This document shows positions 46,336 through 57,925 of a stretch of 64,000 nucleotides of DNA, piece by piece. The translations under genes were made by a program, and so were the position numbers. The notes under the pieces are model-generated. The model had not been told where the DNA came from. It made no database searches and was given only the letters and a program-made list of their open reading frames with translations. The stretch is taken from the NCBI GenBank assembly GCA_003439945.1, contig QVRM01007040.1, positions 298,501-362,500 of the forward strand. Reading direction: 5' to 3'. The stretch is from Dermanyssus gallinae (Eukaryota; Arthropoda; Arachnida; Mesostigmata; Dermanyssidae). The first letter of the stretch is position 1. Every line of letters starts with the position of its first letter.

Positions 46336-46896
46336 TCTATTTCGTTCTTTTTCTGTAAATCCTATAGGAGCAATACATGTATATGACTATGTCTAAGATA
46401 GCTAAGCTTGACACGGCTATTGCCAAGTGCTCTTCTTGTTCTATGATTTGCTTGTATCACTACCGGCTGCATACACATTTAAATCAAATTAACTACTTTA
46501 TGCTAAAAATAAATAAATCTTAACAAAGAAGAGAATCTTAATATCTTCCAATGCCAAAACCAAGATGTCCGTTCGTTTTCTGATGAAACAACCCAAGGCA
46601 GCGACGTTTGTGAAATCATCTAGTCAGGAAATATTCGCTATTTGCGAATAAAGATTACAATGTATTTTAACCGTTTACCGCATACCTAACTTCACAGCCG
46701 TGTTCGACACCTTCAAGCGCAACGAGGTATAGTGGTCGAGGGCAAACGTTCTTACCACAGATATTAGTTTAGAACCGGCAGCATAAAAATAAAATTGCAT
46801 AATTTCTGGAACGCTGAAAAGCGGCTTAACGTAACACACGCTAACGATCAAACTACAAGCCGCTTGTCTTGAGCGACGTTTCACGTCTTATAAACA

Positions 46897-46900
<4 letters not shown>

Positions 46901-46935
<35 letters not shown>

Positions 46936-46973
46936 ACAAATGATTACTTTTTATCAACATGGTGTATATATAA

Positions 46974-47013
<40 letters not shown>

Positions 47014-47042
47014 CTTACTTTTTATCAACATGGTATATATAT

Positions 47043-47095
<53 letters not shown>

Positions 47096-47143
47096 CATAC
47101 ATATGATGATAACTTTTCATCAATATGGTATATATTTATATAG
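46901..47143. repeat. composite satellite: 3 units of core plus (AT)n
   Basis: Three tandem units. Each has a core of about 25 bp, like ACTTTTTATCAACATGGT (46947, 47017) or its variant ACTTTTCATCAATATGGT (47112), separated by (AT)n of differing length. The cores start about 70 and 95 bp apart. The array has expanded with its embedded AT tract as part of the unit. Confidence 0.85.
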
Positions 47144-47580
47144 AAAGCCAATGACCTTGTTCAGGCATTTGGTGCCGCTATCAAAACGCTACCAGTACGG
47201 TTCGTTGGTTTGCAGAAGCCGCAAACGAACGCCTAACTGTTTTGCATACATAATCTGTTTGAAGCCGCGTGAGACGCGGTGCTCAGCTACACCACGTACT
47301 GCCGTACTAAGTAAGCGTTGTAGTAACGCGTATACATATAGCGCTGAGCCTGCATATCTCGCCCGACGACTGCCAAGCTGGCCAAGTTGTAGAATGTGGC
47401 CGCCGCATCTTTCACTGAACGAGAACGCATCGTGCTTCGGACCCGCACTTCGGTCCGTCAATCGGTCGAACGTCATTGCATTGAACTTGCTACATGCGAT
47501 CTACGTGGGCCGATACCATGCCGTCGCTGCACCACGCACGCATGCCAAGACACACAGACAATAACCACGCAATTATTGAA

Positions 47581-47605
47581 ATCTCTCCCCCTCTCTCTCT
47601 CTCTT
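47581..47605. repeat. (CT)n microsatellite
   Basis: CT/CCCT tract. Confidence 0.8.
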
Positions 47606-47850
47606 GATATTTGTATCCACTTAGTTGTCTCTCATATCTCTACGACTAGCTATGCTCGCTCTCGTTCTCGCTCTCTCCCTTACTCAGTCGCTGTCTTTCT
47701 CTTGGTAGAACCATGCAACCTTGCTTTATATTCATCGCAGTCACACAGATGGCGCCTGTACCGCACGGCCTCACCTGGTCGTGAAAAGACACGTGGGCTA
47801 TGGCCAGAAGCCTCTACGGCTGCTCAACGTGCGTGGTATTGTATTTCGGC

Positions 47851-47963
<113 letters not shown>

Positions 47964-48662
47964 TGCTCGAGTTTGGCTACATGCCCTATCCTGTTCACGA
48001 ATTCATGGGACTCTTTTGGACACCGAGACGACGCGCATAAGCGAAGGACTGCGACTCGGTGTTGACCTAGTCAGTCGTACCCCTCCGATATCGTTGTGGA
48101 CGCGTTCTTGCGTCAGAGGCTGTCGCTTAACATTTAATGAGAAAGTGCACCATCTATTCGGGGCACATTGTTGAACTGGGTTAATCTTGCGTTAGAGAAC
48201 CCCTGACCGCACGTTCGCGCAAAGACAATTGTTCACTCCAAAGTGCTAACATATTAAATAAATCGTTAAGATAAAATTACACTGGTTTTATTAAAAGTAT
48301 TGTTTTTCGTCTTATTGCTGGTTTTTACTGATCAACATTTTGGCCAGTCATTTTATCTGCTCCAAATCGTCATGCCAGAAGCGAGCCAGCGACTCATGAT
48401 TAGCAATCGACGGGTGCCTCTCCCGCTGATTTAGTGCAAACAATACTTAATGCTATTATTTTACTATTAGTATGGCCAGTTGGCAAGAGCACCGCCATGT
48501 GCCCTGAGGACCGTGAGTAACATGCACCACCTCATACAAAAGTCATGGATTCTTGACGCCAGGGTCTAGGTACTAGGGACGAGCCGGAATCATTGCGCCG
48601 TAAGTGAATAATCGTGTGTACTACAATACTACGATGCGTTTGAATACATCGCGTCGTATATA

Positions 48663-49085
48663 CAGGGTCCCCCAGAGTTCGCCCAACAAACTTTGCGATC
48701 TAGTACAAATCGTCGAAAAAATATTTTTTTCCAATGAAACAAGGGAGCGGAAATGTCTTTTAAAAAATTAAAAAATAGAGAGTGAGCGCCAAAATATCAG
48801 AATTGCAAAGAATTTCATTTCTTGAGAATTATCTTCAATGCTACATTTGTTTTGCTTGAGCGCACGTTGAATGCAATTTAACGGATGCAAAATTTTCCTC
48901 TAAACATGCAGGTATGATTGGTTTCTCGATAGGGACATATCGACAACATCCGATACATACGCTATATATCGGATGACTGGGGCCCTCGCAATCGCGAATT
49001 TAGTGATTATATGTCAGGATAAAAAGTTGATTTTGTCGCCAAGCTATACTAAATCCCAGAGTTTGTTGGACGAATTCTGGTTCCA
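48663..49085. mobile_element. MITE-like element with degenerate TIRs
   Basis: Starts CAGGGTCCCCCAGAG directly after a TA. Inverted repeats of 21 bp match at 19 positions (48672-48692 CCAGAGTTCGCCCAACAAACT and 49060-49080), with weaker complementarity extending about 30 bp further in. The outer right end is eroded. No coding frame. The internal left side (CCAATG-AAAC-AAGGGAGCGGAAATG at about 48732-48757) resembles 27565-27590 in the foldback element arm (CCAATGGAAAGGGGGAACGGAAATG), suggesting a related, nonautonomous member. Confidence 0.6.
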
Positions 49086-49455
49086 CTGCTTTGCGGACGT
49101 TTAACGATGCATCTTTTGTCGAACTCGCAAAGCATTACAGACTGAGTTCGCGACAAGTCAAAAGAATAGGCTGTGCCTAATTTTAGATTAATCATCAGTA
49201 CCATCTTTAGTATGCGTGACAAACTTGTTTAGCACCTAGTAAGGTAATCTAGATGAGTTTAGATTGAAAATAATTTCGAAATTGAAGCTGCTGGAATCCA
49301 GCCAAACGAATCGGAACCACTGTTTATAATTATATACTGCCATAAATTTAGAAAGGCATGTCGACTTGGTATCGTGCACTATAAATGAGTAAAATCGGGA
49401 CACTTTTGGCTACTCCGAGTATTTTGTGTTCGAGCCAACTACGATTAAGTTCTAC

Positions 49456-49612
<157 letters not shown>

Positions 49613-49669
49613 TGAAGAGAGATAGAGAGAAAACGTTTATCTTTAACAAGCAAAAACTAAGATGATCAT

Positions 49670-50820
49670 TTGATAGTAGTCGAACGATACATTTACGCTG
49701 ACTTACATCTAGTCGACCGCCGTTTGTAGGCGAACATTCATTGAATACAGATCACCTTGCTATCTGCCTTCATTGTCTGCTCTGTCCGTATATTCCTTTT
49801 CCCTTGTGTTGGCTAATTACATAGAGGCTCTTTGCCGTATATATATATGCATATATACGTTGTCTACCTCTTTTGTCTTCGTTTAGTGCGGAGTTCAACT
49901 CAACTCGGTCATTCTTGGTTGGTATACGCTCGCGACACGCATTGAATTCAATCTTCTTCTAGTTCTCGCCGACCTCGTTCCGCGCGCTGCCACTTTATCT
50001 TTTCATTGTCATACGCTGCCTCATGCATGGTTCATGTGTGCGTATTCGTTCGCCTATTGGCCTACCCTATCACCAGTAGTAGCAGGATCGTGTATTCATG
50101 ACCCCATGTTGGTTGGGCCATTGAGCCCTTATTGAGAGAGTTCTTACCGGGCGATTTTAAACATCCTATCCTACTTCTGTTACGAGAACTTATTCGACTC
50201 CTTCCTCCCTCTCTAACCCCCCTCCCCCCACTACCCCACTACCCCCTCTCGATCTTCTGTTTTGTTCTGCTCTCTTTCTCTGTATTTCCCTACTCTCTCT
50301 TCCCCTTTCTCCTGGCGGCCCATTCTCCATTCCATCTTTGATACGGTCTCTCGCCGCGTTGCTGCTGCACGCATTGATCGTCGCTTCGAGAAAAGGCAGA
50401 AGACAAACGTCCAAACTTCGTCCGAGATAACGACAGCGAGTCATAATACTCTTTCGTGTGTCCATTCGTCTATACCATTCAATTCATGCAGGCCACTCCC
50501 GATATTCTCTCGATACGGCCATAGATTGGCTGTATTGTATGTCACAGGCAGGTCTGCGTTTGACTGTGCATTTCTGCTCGTATAGAATAATAGTTGTAAT
50601 AATAATAATAATATCGTTCCTGCCCATCTCCACCCGTCGTGCTCTTCATTCATCTTGTTTCCTTCTCTGTATGATTGTGATTCGCTTAGACTATTTATTC
50701 TGCTGGATCGAGAGCGCGCGGGGGGGGAGACAACAAGCGAGAGGGAAAGATATAAAGTAGTTAAGACATGTTTGTGTGCCGTGCCCATGATGACCAAGCT
50801 TAAGACGGTGATATCGGGTA
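49670..50820. other. unique sequence with C+T-rich stretch
   Basis: A pyrimidine-rich stretch at 50190-50330, and a G9 run near 50720. No supported gene. Confidence 0.5.
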
Positions 50821-50824
50821 ACAC

Positions 50825-51090
50825 CAACGTCAACAATAACAACAGCAAATCGAATAATATAAAGAAAAACCACAACAACAACAACAATAACAGCAAAAGC
50901 AACAACAATAACAAAAACAACAACAACAGCAACAACGATTTCAACAACAATAGCAACAGCAGCAGACGACGACCGTGACGCTGTTGCTACTTGATGAGCA
51001 GCATCGGGAAGCAAACATTGACGTCGTGGCCGCCGGCAGACGACGACGACAACAACAACAAGAACAACAACAACAACAACAACAATACTT
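50825..51090. repeat. CAA/AAC array cluster
   Basis: CAA-type triplets at about 50829-50960 and 51042-51090. Confidence 0.9.
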
Positions 51091-51264
51091 AACTAGGTTA
51101 TCTGTTCGTTGAAATGGAGTTGGCGCGTCGTCGCCGTCGCCGCCGCCGCTGGAGTCAACGCTACGGCGCTGCTGCTGTTGTTGAAGCGATGGACGACGAT
51201 TCACCGCCGACAGCCGGTGGTTGGTTGTGCTCTGTGGCAACAGAGTCGGTCATCATGGACACCG

Positions 51265-51640
51265 CCATTATCATCATCATCATCATAATCATCATCGACA
51301 ACAACGACGACGACGACGACGACGACGACAACAACAAAAACATCATCATCATCATCATCATCGCCACCGCCGTGATGATGTTGATTGTGGTGGTAATAGT
51401 GGTGCTACGATCACGACCATCATCATCAGCAGCAGCATCACCATCTCTGTACAGCCAATACTGTAGCGGAGCGACGTCCGTCCAGTGGGGAAACACCTGC
51501 TGTCGGCCGCCAAAAGGGAAAACCAACCTCACCCTCATCATCACCATCATCATTCTCATTCTCATCATCATCATCACCATCATCGTCATCATCACCATCG
51601 TCATCAGCAGCAGCAGCAGCAGCAGAAACAAGATGAGCTG
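51265..51640. repeat. CAT/GAC/CAG array cluster
   Basis: CAT at 51270-51298, GAC at 51299-51335, CAT at 51340-51365 and 51535-51605, CAG at 51605-51628. Overlapping frames on both strands are repeat-derived. Confidence 0.9.
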
Positions 51641-52024
51641 CACAATGGCTTTCAGGCAATGGAACAACCAACAACAGCAGCAGCATTGATGTTCACGCGC
51701 TCGCTCAAAGCAGCAGCAGCAGACAGTAGCCGTAGCCGTATCAGCAGTATAGCAATGGTGGTGGCCGTTAGTGTGTAGAAGTATAGTAATAGTCGCTGTA
51801 GTAGTTCTAGTCGTAATAATGCGCATTATTATCATCGTCGTCTGATGATCGGTTGGTTGGTTGTTTGTTAGATCGGTCAGTCAATCAGTCAGTCAGTCAA
51901 AGGCACTGACATCATGATTGTCGTCGTCGTCGTCGTCGCCGCTGCTGCTGCCGCCACAGCAGCTATTGCTCTGTAGCCGAATCAAAGTCATGCTGCTAAA
52001 ACGGACAACGTTCCCAATAACATC

Positions 52025-52182
52025 AACAACTATTTCATCAATAACGACAACACCAACAACAGTGACGTCGACAACAACAGCAACAACGCCAACAAATACA
52101 ACGTCAACAACAACAGTGACGTCGACAACAACAACAACACCAACAAATACAACGTCAACAACAACACCAACAAATACAACGT

Positions 52183-52214
<32 letters not shown>

Positions 52215-52270
52215 ACAACAAATACAACATCAACAACATCAACAACAACGTCAACAAAAACAACAGCAAC
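52025..52270. repeat. ACA/ACG/ACC triplet array
   Basis: Imperfect triplets with a higher-order unit of about 30 bp containing ACAAATACAACGTCAACAAC, repeated at about 52094, 52143 and 52169. Encodes poly-Thr in one frame and poly-Leu on the other strand. Confidence 0.85.
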
Positions 52271-52476
52271 TTCTACTACTGCTAGTAGTTCTACTTCTGT
52301 GACTAGCAGTCAGCTATGAATACCATTCTAGTTATAACGTCAACTACAGCTGACACTAACGTAGCTCCTTCACGCATCGTCACGGTGGCGGCGTTGACGG
52401 GCTCCTCCTCATCGTCGTCGTCGTCGTCATTTACCACCGACCACAAGCAGGAGGGGAAGCAGAGGGATCAGGAAAG

Positions 52477-52560
52477 CAGGGAAAAAGGAACGGAGAACGG
52501 AGAGAGGCCGAAGAAAAACAGGGAAAAAGGAACGGAGAACGGAGAGAGGCCGAAGAAAAA
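52477..52560. repeat. perfect 42-bp tandem duplication
   Basis: Two identical adjacent copies (52477-52518 and 52519-52560) of a purine-rich unit beginning CAGGGAAAAAGGAACGG. 42 bp equals 14 codons, so a plus-strand frame stays open with a duplicated R-E-K-G-T-E-N-G-E-R-P-K-K-N block. Confidence 0.95.
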
Positions 52561-52624
52561 CAGGGACACGAAATAGTGCGATAGAAGAGCAAGAAAGTCT
52601 GGCGGGAAACGACAGGGAACAACC

Positions 52625-52648
52625 GGCCGGGCGGGCGGGCGGGCGGGC
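52625..52648. repeat. (GGGC)n tract
   Basis: Five GGGC units, able to form a G-quadruplex. Confidence 0.85.
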
Positions 52649-53261
52649 AATGTTGAAAAAGATGAAGGACATGGAAAGAAGACGAAAGATGAAGAATATG
52701 AGAGAGGAAACAAAGACGGAAAAGAGGAAAATGGACGACGACAGGGATGAAAAACGAAGGAAGGGGAAGGGTGCAATGGTGAACACCCCGTAGGCGGAAG
52801 GCTGCCTACAGTGGCCGAACCACCGCCAGATGAGTAGGCGGATGAGGAAGGGGGGATTTTTGACTTTGCTTAGGGCTGGATAGCTAGCTGGATGGATGGC
52901 TGGCTGGCGAGCGGACATGTAGCGGTGGTGGTGGTCTGTCGTCATCGTGTCGAAGAAGCGGGGGGAAAAGAGTCGCCGACCGGCCGTGCCCATCCGAAAA
53001 TCGAACCAACCAAGAGGGAAGTGTTGCCTTGAGTGGTGTTGACGCAGAGCAACGAGAACGAGAAAAAGGAGAACCAGCGGGTGTGGAGGAGGAACGCGGT
53101 CATGACAACCGGATGACCGGACAGACAGACCAACAACAGGCCGGACACACAGAACACAACAACGAATTGTTACTCCCTCGTTGATCGCTGCTGATTCGCC
53201 TGCTCCGCATTTCCCTCTCCCGCCTGCTCTCCTCTATCAATCGCTCTGGTCGTCGTCACTG

Positions 53262-53480
53262 TTGTTGTTGTTAACGTTGTATTTGTTGGTGTTGTTGTTG
53301 TCGTCGTCGTGATTGCTGCTGTTATTGCTTCTGCTGTGATTGTTGTTGTGATTGCTGCTATTATGGTTGCTGTTGTTCTTGTTGTTTCTGCTGAGATTGT
53401 AGACGTTGTTGTAACCGTTGGTGTGGTTGTCGTTGTCGTTGTTATTGTCGTTGATGTTGTTGTTGTTGTTGTTGTTGTTA
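53262..53480. repeat. GTT-rich array
   Basis: GTT with GTC, GCT and ATT interruptions. The CAA-type array at 53622-53790 is its complement class. Confidence 0.9.
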
Positions 53481-53621
53481 TTCTTGTCATTGTCGTCATT
53501 CATCTGAGTCTGCTGGCTTGTCTACGTACGCCTACGTTCGCTTATAGCCGCGCTATATCGTCTGGATGACACCAGCCAAACGGCAGCATGACAAGAGATC
53601 AAACATTTACAACGCCTGCTT

Positions 53622-53795
53622 CTACAACAACAACAACAACAACAACAGCGACAACAACAACTACAACCTTCAGCATGCGCAAGGAAAGCGACACTACTAC
53701 AGTGGTAATAAGAATGATAACTATAACCTCAATAACAACGACGACGAAAACAGCAACAACAACAACAACAACAACATCAACAATGATGATGATGA
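53622..53795. repeat. CAA-rich array
   Basis: CAA with GAC and ATG units, ending in GAT repeats. Confidence 0.9.
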
Positions 53796-54258
53796 TTGCA
53801 GTGGATTAGAGCAGCGGCAAATGTAGAATATAAACGAAATCGAGAAACAACAGCTTACATACTCGCAAGTTGAACCATCAAATTGTTCTGATAGCTGCAG
53901 AAAAAGGAAACCATCTATTATTCATCGATTTGCCGATTGATCTTTCAATCAGTCTGTCGTCTGTCTTCTTCTAGGCGTAGTTGTGATCGCAGTTTGAGGG
54001 TGCAATCCAAGCTGCCAACTGTCCAGGGATCGGGGGCTCCCGTTTCAATTGTCTGTCGTTCGATTCACACAGCCACACACGCATGATCACACAAATCACA
54101 GCAGATAGACGTTTACCCTACTAACACACATACATCGTTGGCTCTCAGAGTTTTCTCAGCATACATAAATCTAAATTCCCTCTCTCTGTATCTCTCTTTC
54201 TCTCTGGTGCGTGCGTAATACGGACAGAATTGCCTGAAGATTGTTGTACAACCGCAAA

Positions 54259-54314
<56 letters not shown>
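54259..54314. repeat. (AT)n microsatellite
   Basis: About 28 AT units just beyond the 3' end of the mariner fossil. Confidence 0.95.
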
Positions 54315-54317
<3 letters not shown>

Positions 54318-54431
54318 TTTCCGTCTACATTGGCACGTACTTTGTCGAGCGTTTTTGAGTTCGCACTTGAAAAAACGTTAGATGCATTTTTTGCTTACGT
54401 CGACAGCGCGAACTGCTCCTGCCGAACATTT

Positions 54432-55075
54432 TCAATCAATATAACCTCCGCTCGCGCTGATCACTTTCTCAATTCGGGGTCTAAACCACACACAAGCCCG
54501 TGTCAAAAAATCCCTATTTAATTCTTGAACGCGTGTTTAATAGCGGCAGTGGACGAGTCTACGTAAGCATGTCGAGACCTGTTAGACTCTCGCTCAATCA
54601 CGCCCAATACTTAGTAGCCCAACAGATTCAAATTGGAGCTGTCTGACGGCCATACATCCTACCTGAAATATGCTCATGCGTTTAGATAGCTACTCTTGTA
54701 TTGGAACGGCTGGTTTGAGCGGGAGCGTTGAATCTTGCTGAAAGACGCATGACAGCCCCTTAAACACTTCATGTACCCACGGTTTCACAACAGTTTGTCG
54801 AACACACAAGTAAACCTATTTTTTAATGGTTTCGCCTGTTTGAAGAAAGTACGACCCTTTCAAATGGATCGTGGACAAGTCTGCGGTCGTTTCTGCGATT
54901 GACTTTTGCGTTTACGGTGAATTTGTGCTCGTCAGAGAGGAAACAAAAACGGCGAACAGCTTCTTGCTTAAAATAAAAGCAAATGGGGTCGAACAAGTCT
55001 ATTGGCGTTTCCGGCCTCAGAGGGTAGTGGCCTCGCTTGTATGATATAGGAATTGCACCTGAGGTCCTTGTGAAC
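54432..55075 (-). pseudogene. mariner-like transposase, catalytic half
   Basis: Minus strand from 55075 down: Y-K-R-G-H-Y-P-L-R-P, then F-L-S-D-E-H-K-F-T-V-N (first catalytic Asp) with V-N-R-R-N-D-R. Next, after shifts, V-F-Q-Q-D-S (second Asp), then W-P-S-D-S-S-N-L-N-L-L-G-Y, where the usual third acid of S-P-D-L-N-P has become Asn. It ends with V-W-F-R-P-R-I-E-K-V-I-S-A-S-G-G-Y-I-D and a TGA at 54434-54432, the typical end of this family. Several stops and frameshifts. The N-terminal half lies at 55527-55691, separated by two retro-insertions. Removing those leaves about 970 bp, close to a normal mariner length of about 320-350 codons. Confidence 0.75.
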
Positions 55076-55189
55076 AAGCCTGTACGTCCTCATCGAAACG
55101 GACACGTGACAGTCACAATGCACATTGGCTTAGCTAGTTGATGTGTGTAACATATACCTAATGCATTATACGGAAATAAGCCTGTACGT
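55076..55189 (+). mobile_element. 5'-truncated LINE tail with 12-bp TSD
   Basis: The insert 55088-55177 (90 bp) is the same 3' UTR as 1170-1279. It is flanked by perfect direct repeats AAGCCTGTACGT at 55076-55087 and 55178-55189. Truncation falls just after where the ORF stop would be. It interrupts the mariner transposase fossil, so it is younger than the mariner. Confidence 0.8.
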
Positions 55190-55321
55190 TATCGTTATGG
55201 CCATGTGAGATTCATGCGCAAGATTATATCGAGATCAAAGGATTCATGTAGAAACTCGCAGTTAGTCTGTGCAGTGTTCAGTTCTTGAATCCTTGCTGTA
55301 CGCACCCTGTCGTGAATCTGT

Positions 55322-55526
55322 CTATTTACTGCGTAAAGTTTTTCGGGCTGACCCTCCGCCAAGATTTAACGCCCACGGGACTGCTTTTCGCATTGCTTCA
55401 TAGACGGACCCCCACAAATACAGATGTGCAACGGTGGAACTCGAACCCGCGCACCTATGCTTCTCCTCCGGTTGCGAGGCGCAGACGAATGCACCACGCC
55501 ACCGGGCTTGACCTATTTACTGCGTA
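55322..55526 (-). mobile_element. full-length tRNA-derived SINE with 14-bp TSD
   Basis: The SINE body occupies 55336-55512 (177 bp), minus orientation, between perfect direct repeats CTATTTACTGCGTA at 55322-55335 and 55513-55526. The 5' head has a box-A-like TGGCGTGGTGC and a box B GGTTCGAGTTCC, as in an RNA polymerase III promoter. The body ends GCCCGAAAAAC without a long poly(A). The tRNA of origin cannot be named with confidence. Two other copies are at 2785-2906 and 14837-14871. It splits the N-terminal part of the mariner fossil. Confidence 0.85.
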
Positions 55527-55691
55527 GAAACCTGGCTCTGTTTCTTCTGCAACCGTGTAATTGGTTGCGATCCGCTAAACTGTCCGTACACTGACGCCAA
55601 TGAAATTTGCAATCTTGACACAGGTCTGTCTGGCGCGGCGGGCACGGGCTATAACTACTTCCCGCACATATCCCGATGGACCTTCTGCCAT
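55527..55691 (-). pseudogene. mariner-like transposase, N-terminal HTH part
   Basis: A Met codon at 55691 on the minus strand begins M-A-E-G-P-S-G-Y-V-R-E-V-V-I-A-R, then R-A-R-Q-T-C-V-K-I-A-N-F-I-G-V-S-V-R-T-V. This has the A-K-I-A-x-x-x-G-V-S-x-x-T-V pattern of the transposase helix-turn-helix. An in-frame stop follows, then, in another frame, Y-G-Q-F-S-G-S-Q-P-I-T-R-L-Q up to the SINE insertion site. Sequence 55321-55190 resumes with V-N-R-Q-I-H-D-R-V-R-T and continues toward the catalytic half. Confidence 0.6.
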
Positions 55692-55784
55692 AGTTAACAC
55701 CGACTGAATATGAGCTTTCGTCTGCCACCCATCAACTGGATGAGCGGATGCCTGATACGAAGAGGATTCAAATCGAAAAGTTTG

Positions 55785-55789
<5 letters not shown>

Positions 55790-55824
<35 letters not shown>

Positions 55825-55829
55825 TATAC
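55790..55829. repeat. (AT)n microsatellite
   Basis: About 18 AT units, on the upstream side of the mariner fossil, mirroring the tract at 54259. Confidence 0.95.
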
Positions 55830-56004
55830 GGTCGCACCATAACGAGGGGGTAGAAGCATTAGTAAAAAAATCGTTCTACTTAAAATCACTTCCGCACTGA
55901 CTTCGTCGCCGCCGTCGTGATTTTGTCTTTTTTCGTCGTTATCATGATACGAAGCATGAATGAAGGCACACATGGATGCATGAGTGAATGTATGAATACA
56001 CGAA

Positions 56005-56026
56005 TGAAAGAAAGAAAGAAAGAAAA
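56005..56026. repeat. (GAAA)n microsatellite
   Basis: Five GAAA units. Confidence 0.9.
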
Positions 56027-56065
56027 ACGAACTGCGAGGATAATCACACGCAGGCGTCGACAGTA

Positions 56066-56176
56066 GCTGTTGTTGTCGCTGTTGCTGTTGTTGTTGTCGC
56101 TGTTGCTGTTGTTGTTGTCGCCGTTATTGTTGTTGTTGTTGGCGCTGTTGCTCTTGTTGTTGTTGTTGTCGTGGTC
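56066..56176. repeat. GTT/GTC/GCT array
   Basis: A repeated unit of about 27 bp, TTGTTGTCGCTGTTGCTG plus GTT triplets, occurs at least three times. Confidence 0.9.
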
Positions 56177-56831
56177 GTAACTGCATTGACATGACGTCCA
56201 TCCATTTATCGTCTAGATACATTTGCATGCTGACCGCAGACGCGCGACTCCAACGAGTTCGCGAGGTCCACAAGCAAGACCAACACAGCACGCAACGTCA
56301 GCGTTCACGACTGGATGAGGCCATCGACAATCAGTCGACAGTAAACGCAGTGTTGTTTACGTCGCGCCAGAAGCTATATATGAACGAACCAGCCTGTCAC
56401 CGAACCCACTATTCGATCCCTCACGAGTCGGGAACGACTTCACGCCGCCACCGCCGCCGCTGCCACAACCGCAGCAGCAGCAATAGCTATAGATTGTTGT
56501 TGACAAGTGTAGTCTGCATGCATGCTGAATACGCGGTGCGGTTCCTTAGAGCTCCGGCTACGGTGCCGCGATGCGGGGCTATGATGATGATGTTGCGCCG
56601 CGAGATGAAGCACAGCTTATCATAGACAGACAGACAGACCAGACCAGACCGATCAAGTCATCCAACGGTCACCATGACCGCATGGTGTGACAACGACAAC
56701 AACGAACACTCTTTTGTCGTCGTTGCTTGGCCAGCCGTTCCGTGTGTTTTTCAAAGTGGTTTAAAGCCTGGGCTGTATGTACAGTTGGAGCTAAGCCCTC
56801 GTTAGCCATATTTGTTTGCGTATATGTATAC

Positions 56832-56834
<3 letters not shown>

Positions 56835-56868
<34 letters not shown>
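56835..56868. repeat. (AT)n microsatellite
   Basis: About 16 AT units. A smaller tract with (AG)n follows at 57155-57215. Confidence 0.9.
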
Positions 56869-56872
<4 letters not shown>

Positions 56873-57839
56873 CAGACGGGGCTTAGTTGCGCTAAATCAT
56901 ATACAATATATGTATAAATATATAGCTTTTGTTACACGTTTGCGTGACTGCATATGTGCATACAAAGTCAGATGGGAAATGATAAATCTCGATAGATAAA
57001 TAGATTGATAGAAACAAGCAGCTAGTAGAGGGCGACCGACTCTATCACGACCGATATACGAGTATGGCAACGACTAAGACAAGCGTGAGGGATGAATAAA
57101 AGGGCAAAGCGCGTAAGATAAAAGAGAAAGAGAGAGCAAGGAATATATAAATAAATAAATATATATATATACATATACATACATAGAGAGAGACAGAGAG
57201 AGAGAGAGAGAGATGAGAGAATTGGTCGAGTTGCCGAGCCGATCCGAGTAACTATCTAATTGGTCTGTGCCCGACCTCCGTCCTTGCCAAATTGGCCAAA
57301 ATGGCGCCGGCTGCGGCGGCGGCGACGGTAGACACGTTGTCTTGTTCGTTATGTCCTGGCAACAACCACTGTCGCAGCAGCAGCAGTCGCCGCAGAGGGA
57401 GCGATACATCAACCGCAGAAACAGGGGAAAAAGGCAGCCACGTAAAAGCGGCTGCTGCTGCTGCTATTCACCAACGGCTGGGTTGTTTGGCGGTGTGGCA
57501 AACGAGGCCCGAATAACGAACGCGTCTGATTGTGTGTCTGGTGTCTGATCTGTCTGTATATTGCCATAGGTACTACTTCACAAACCTAACTTCACAAACC
57601 TTACTCTTGTTTCTTGACGGACTCAGACGCTAAACTATTAAACGACGCGGCTGTTGCTGCAGCTGCTACTGCGGCCTGAGTGTTGTAGTCGAGGTTGCGG
57701 CAGTTGCGGTGATGATGATGCGATGCGATGCACTCATATCACCACAAATTGTCACCTGGGTAACTTTGTTGCCGATATCGCTCTCGTTCTCGTCATTAAA
57801 TCCAGTAGTTGTTGTTAGTGTTACTCGCCTGAACTCGAC

Positions 57840-57925
57840 CAAGGTATCGATATGTGTAGATCAACACATAGATCGATAAACAGATAGATAAATAGATCGA
57901 AATTTATAGATATAGATAGATAGGC
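57840..57925. repeat. GATA-rich tract
   Basis: Imperfect GATA/GATC tetranucleotides. Confidence 0.8.

Noticed and set aside
47103..47564. 153-codon plus-strand ORF and its 95-codon antisense partner
   Set aside because: Begins inside the AT satellite and has no recognisable motif or splice structure; both strands equally open.
51161..51835. 224-codon minus-strand ORF
   Set aside because: Poly-Met/Leu/Ser from CAT and GAC arrays.
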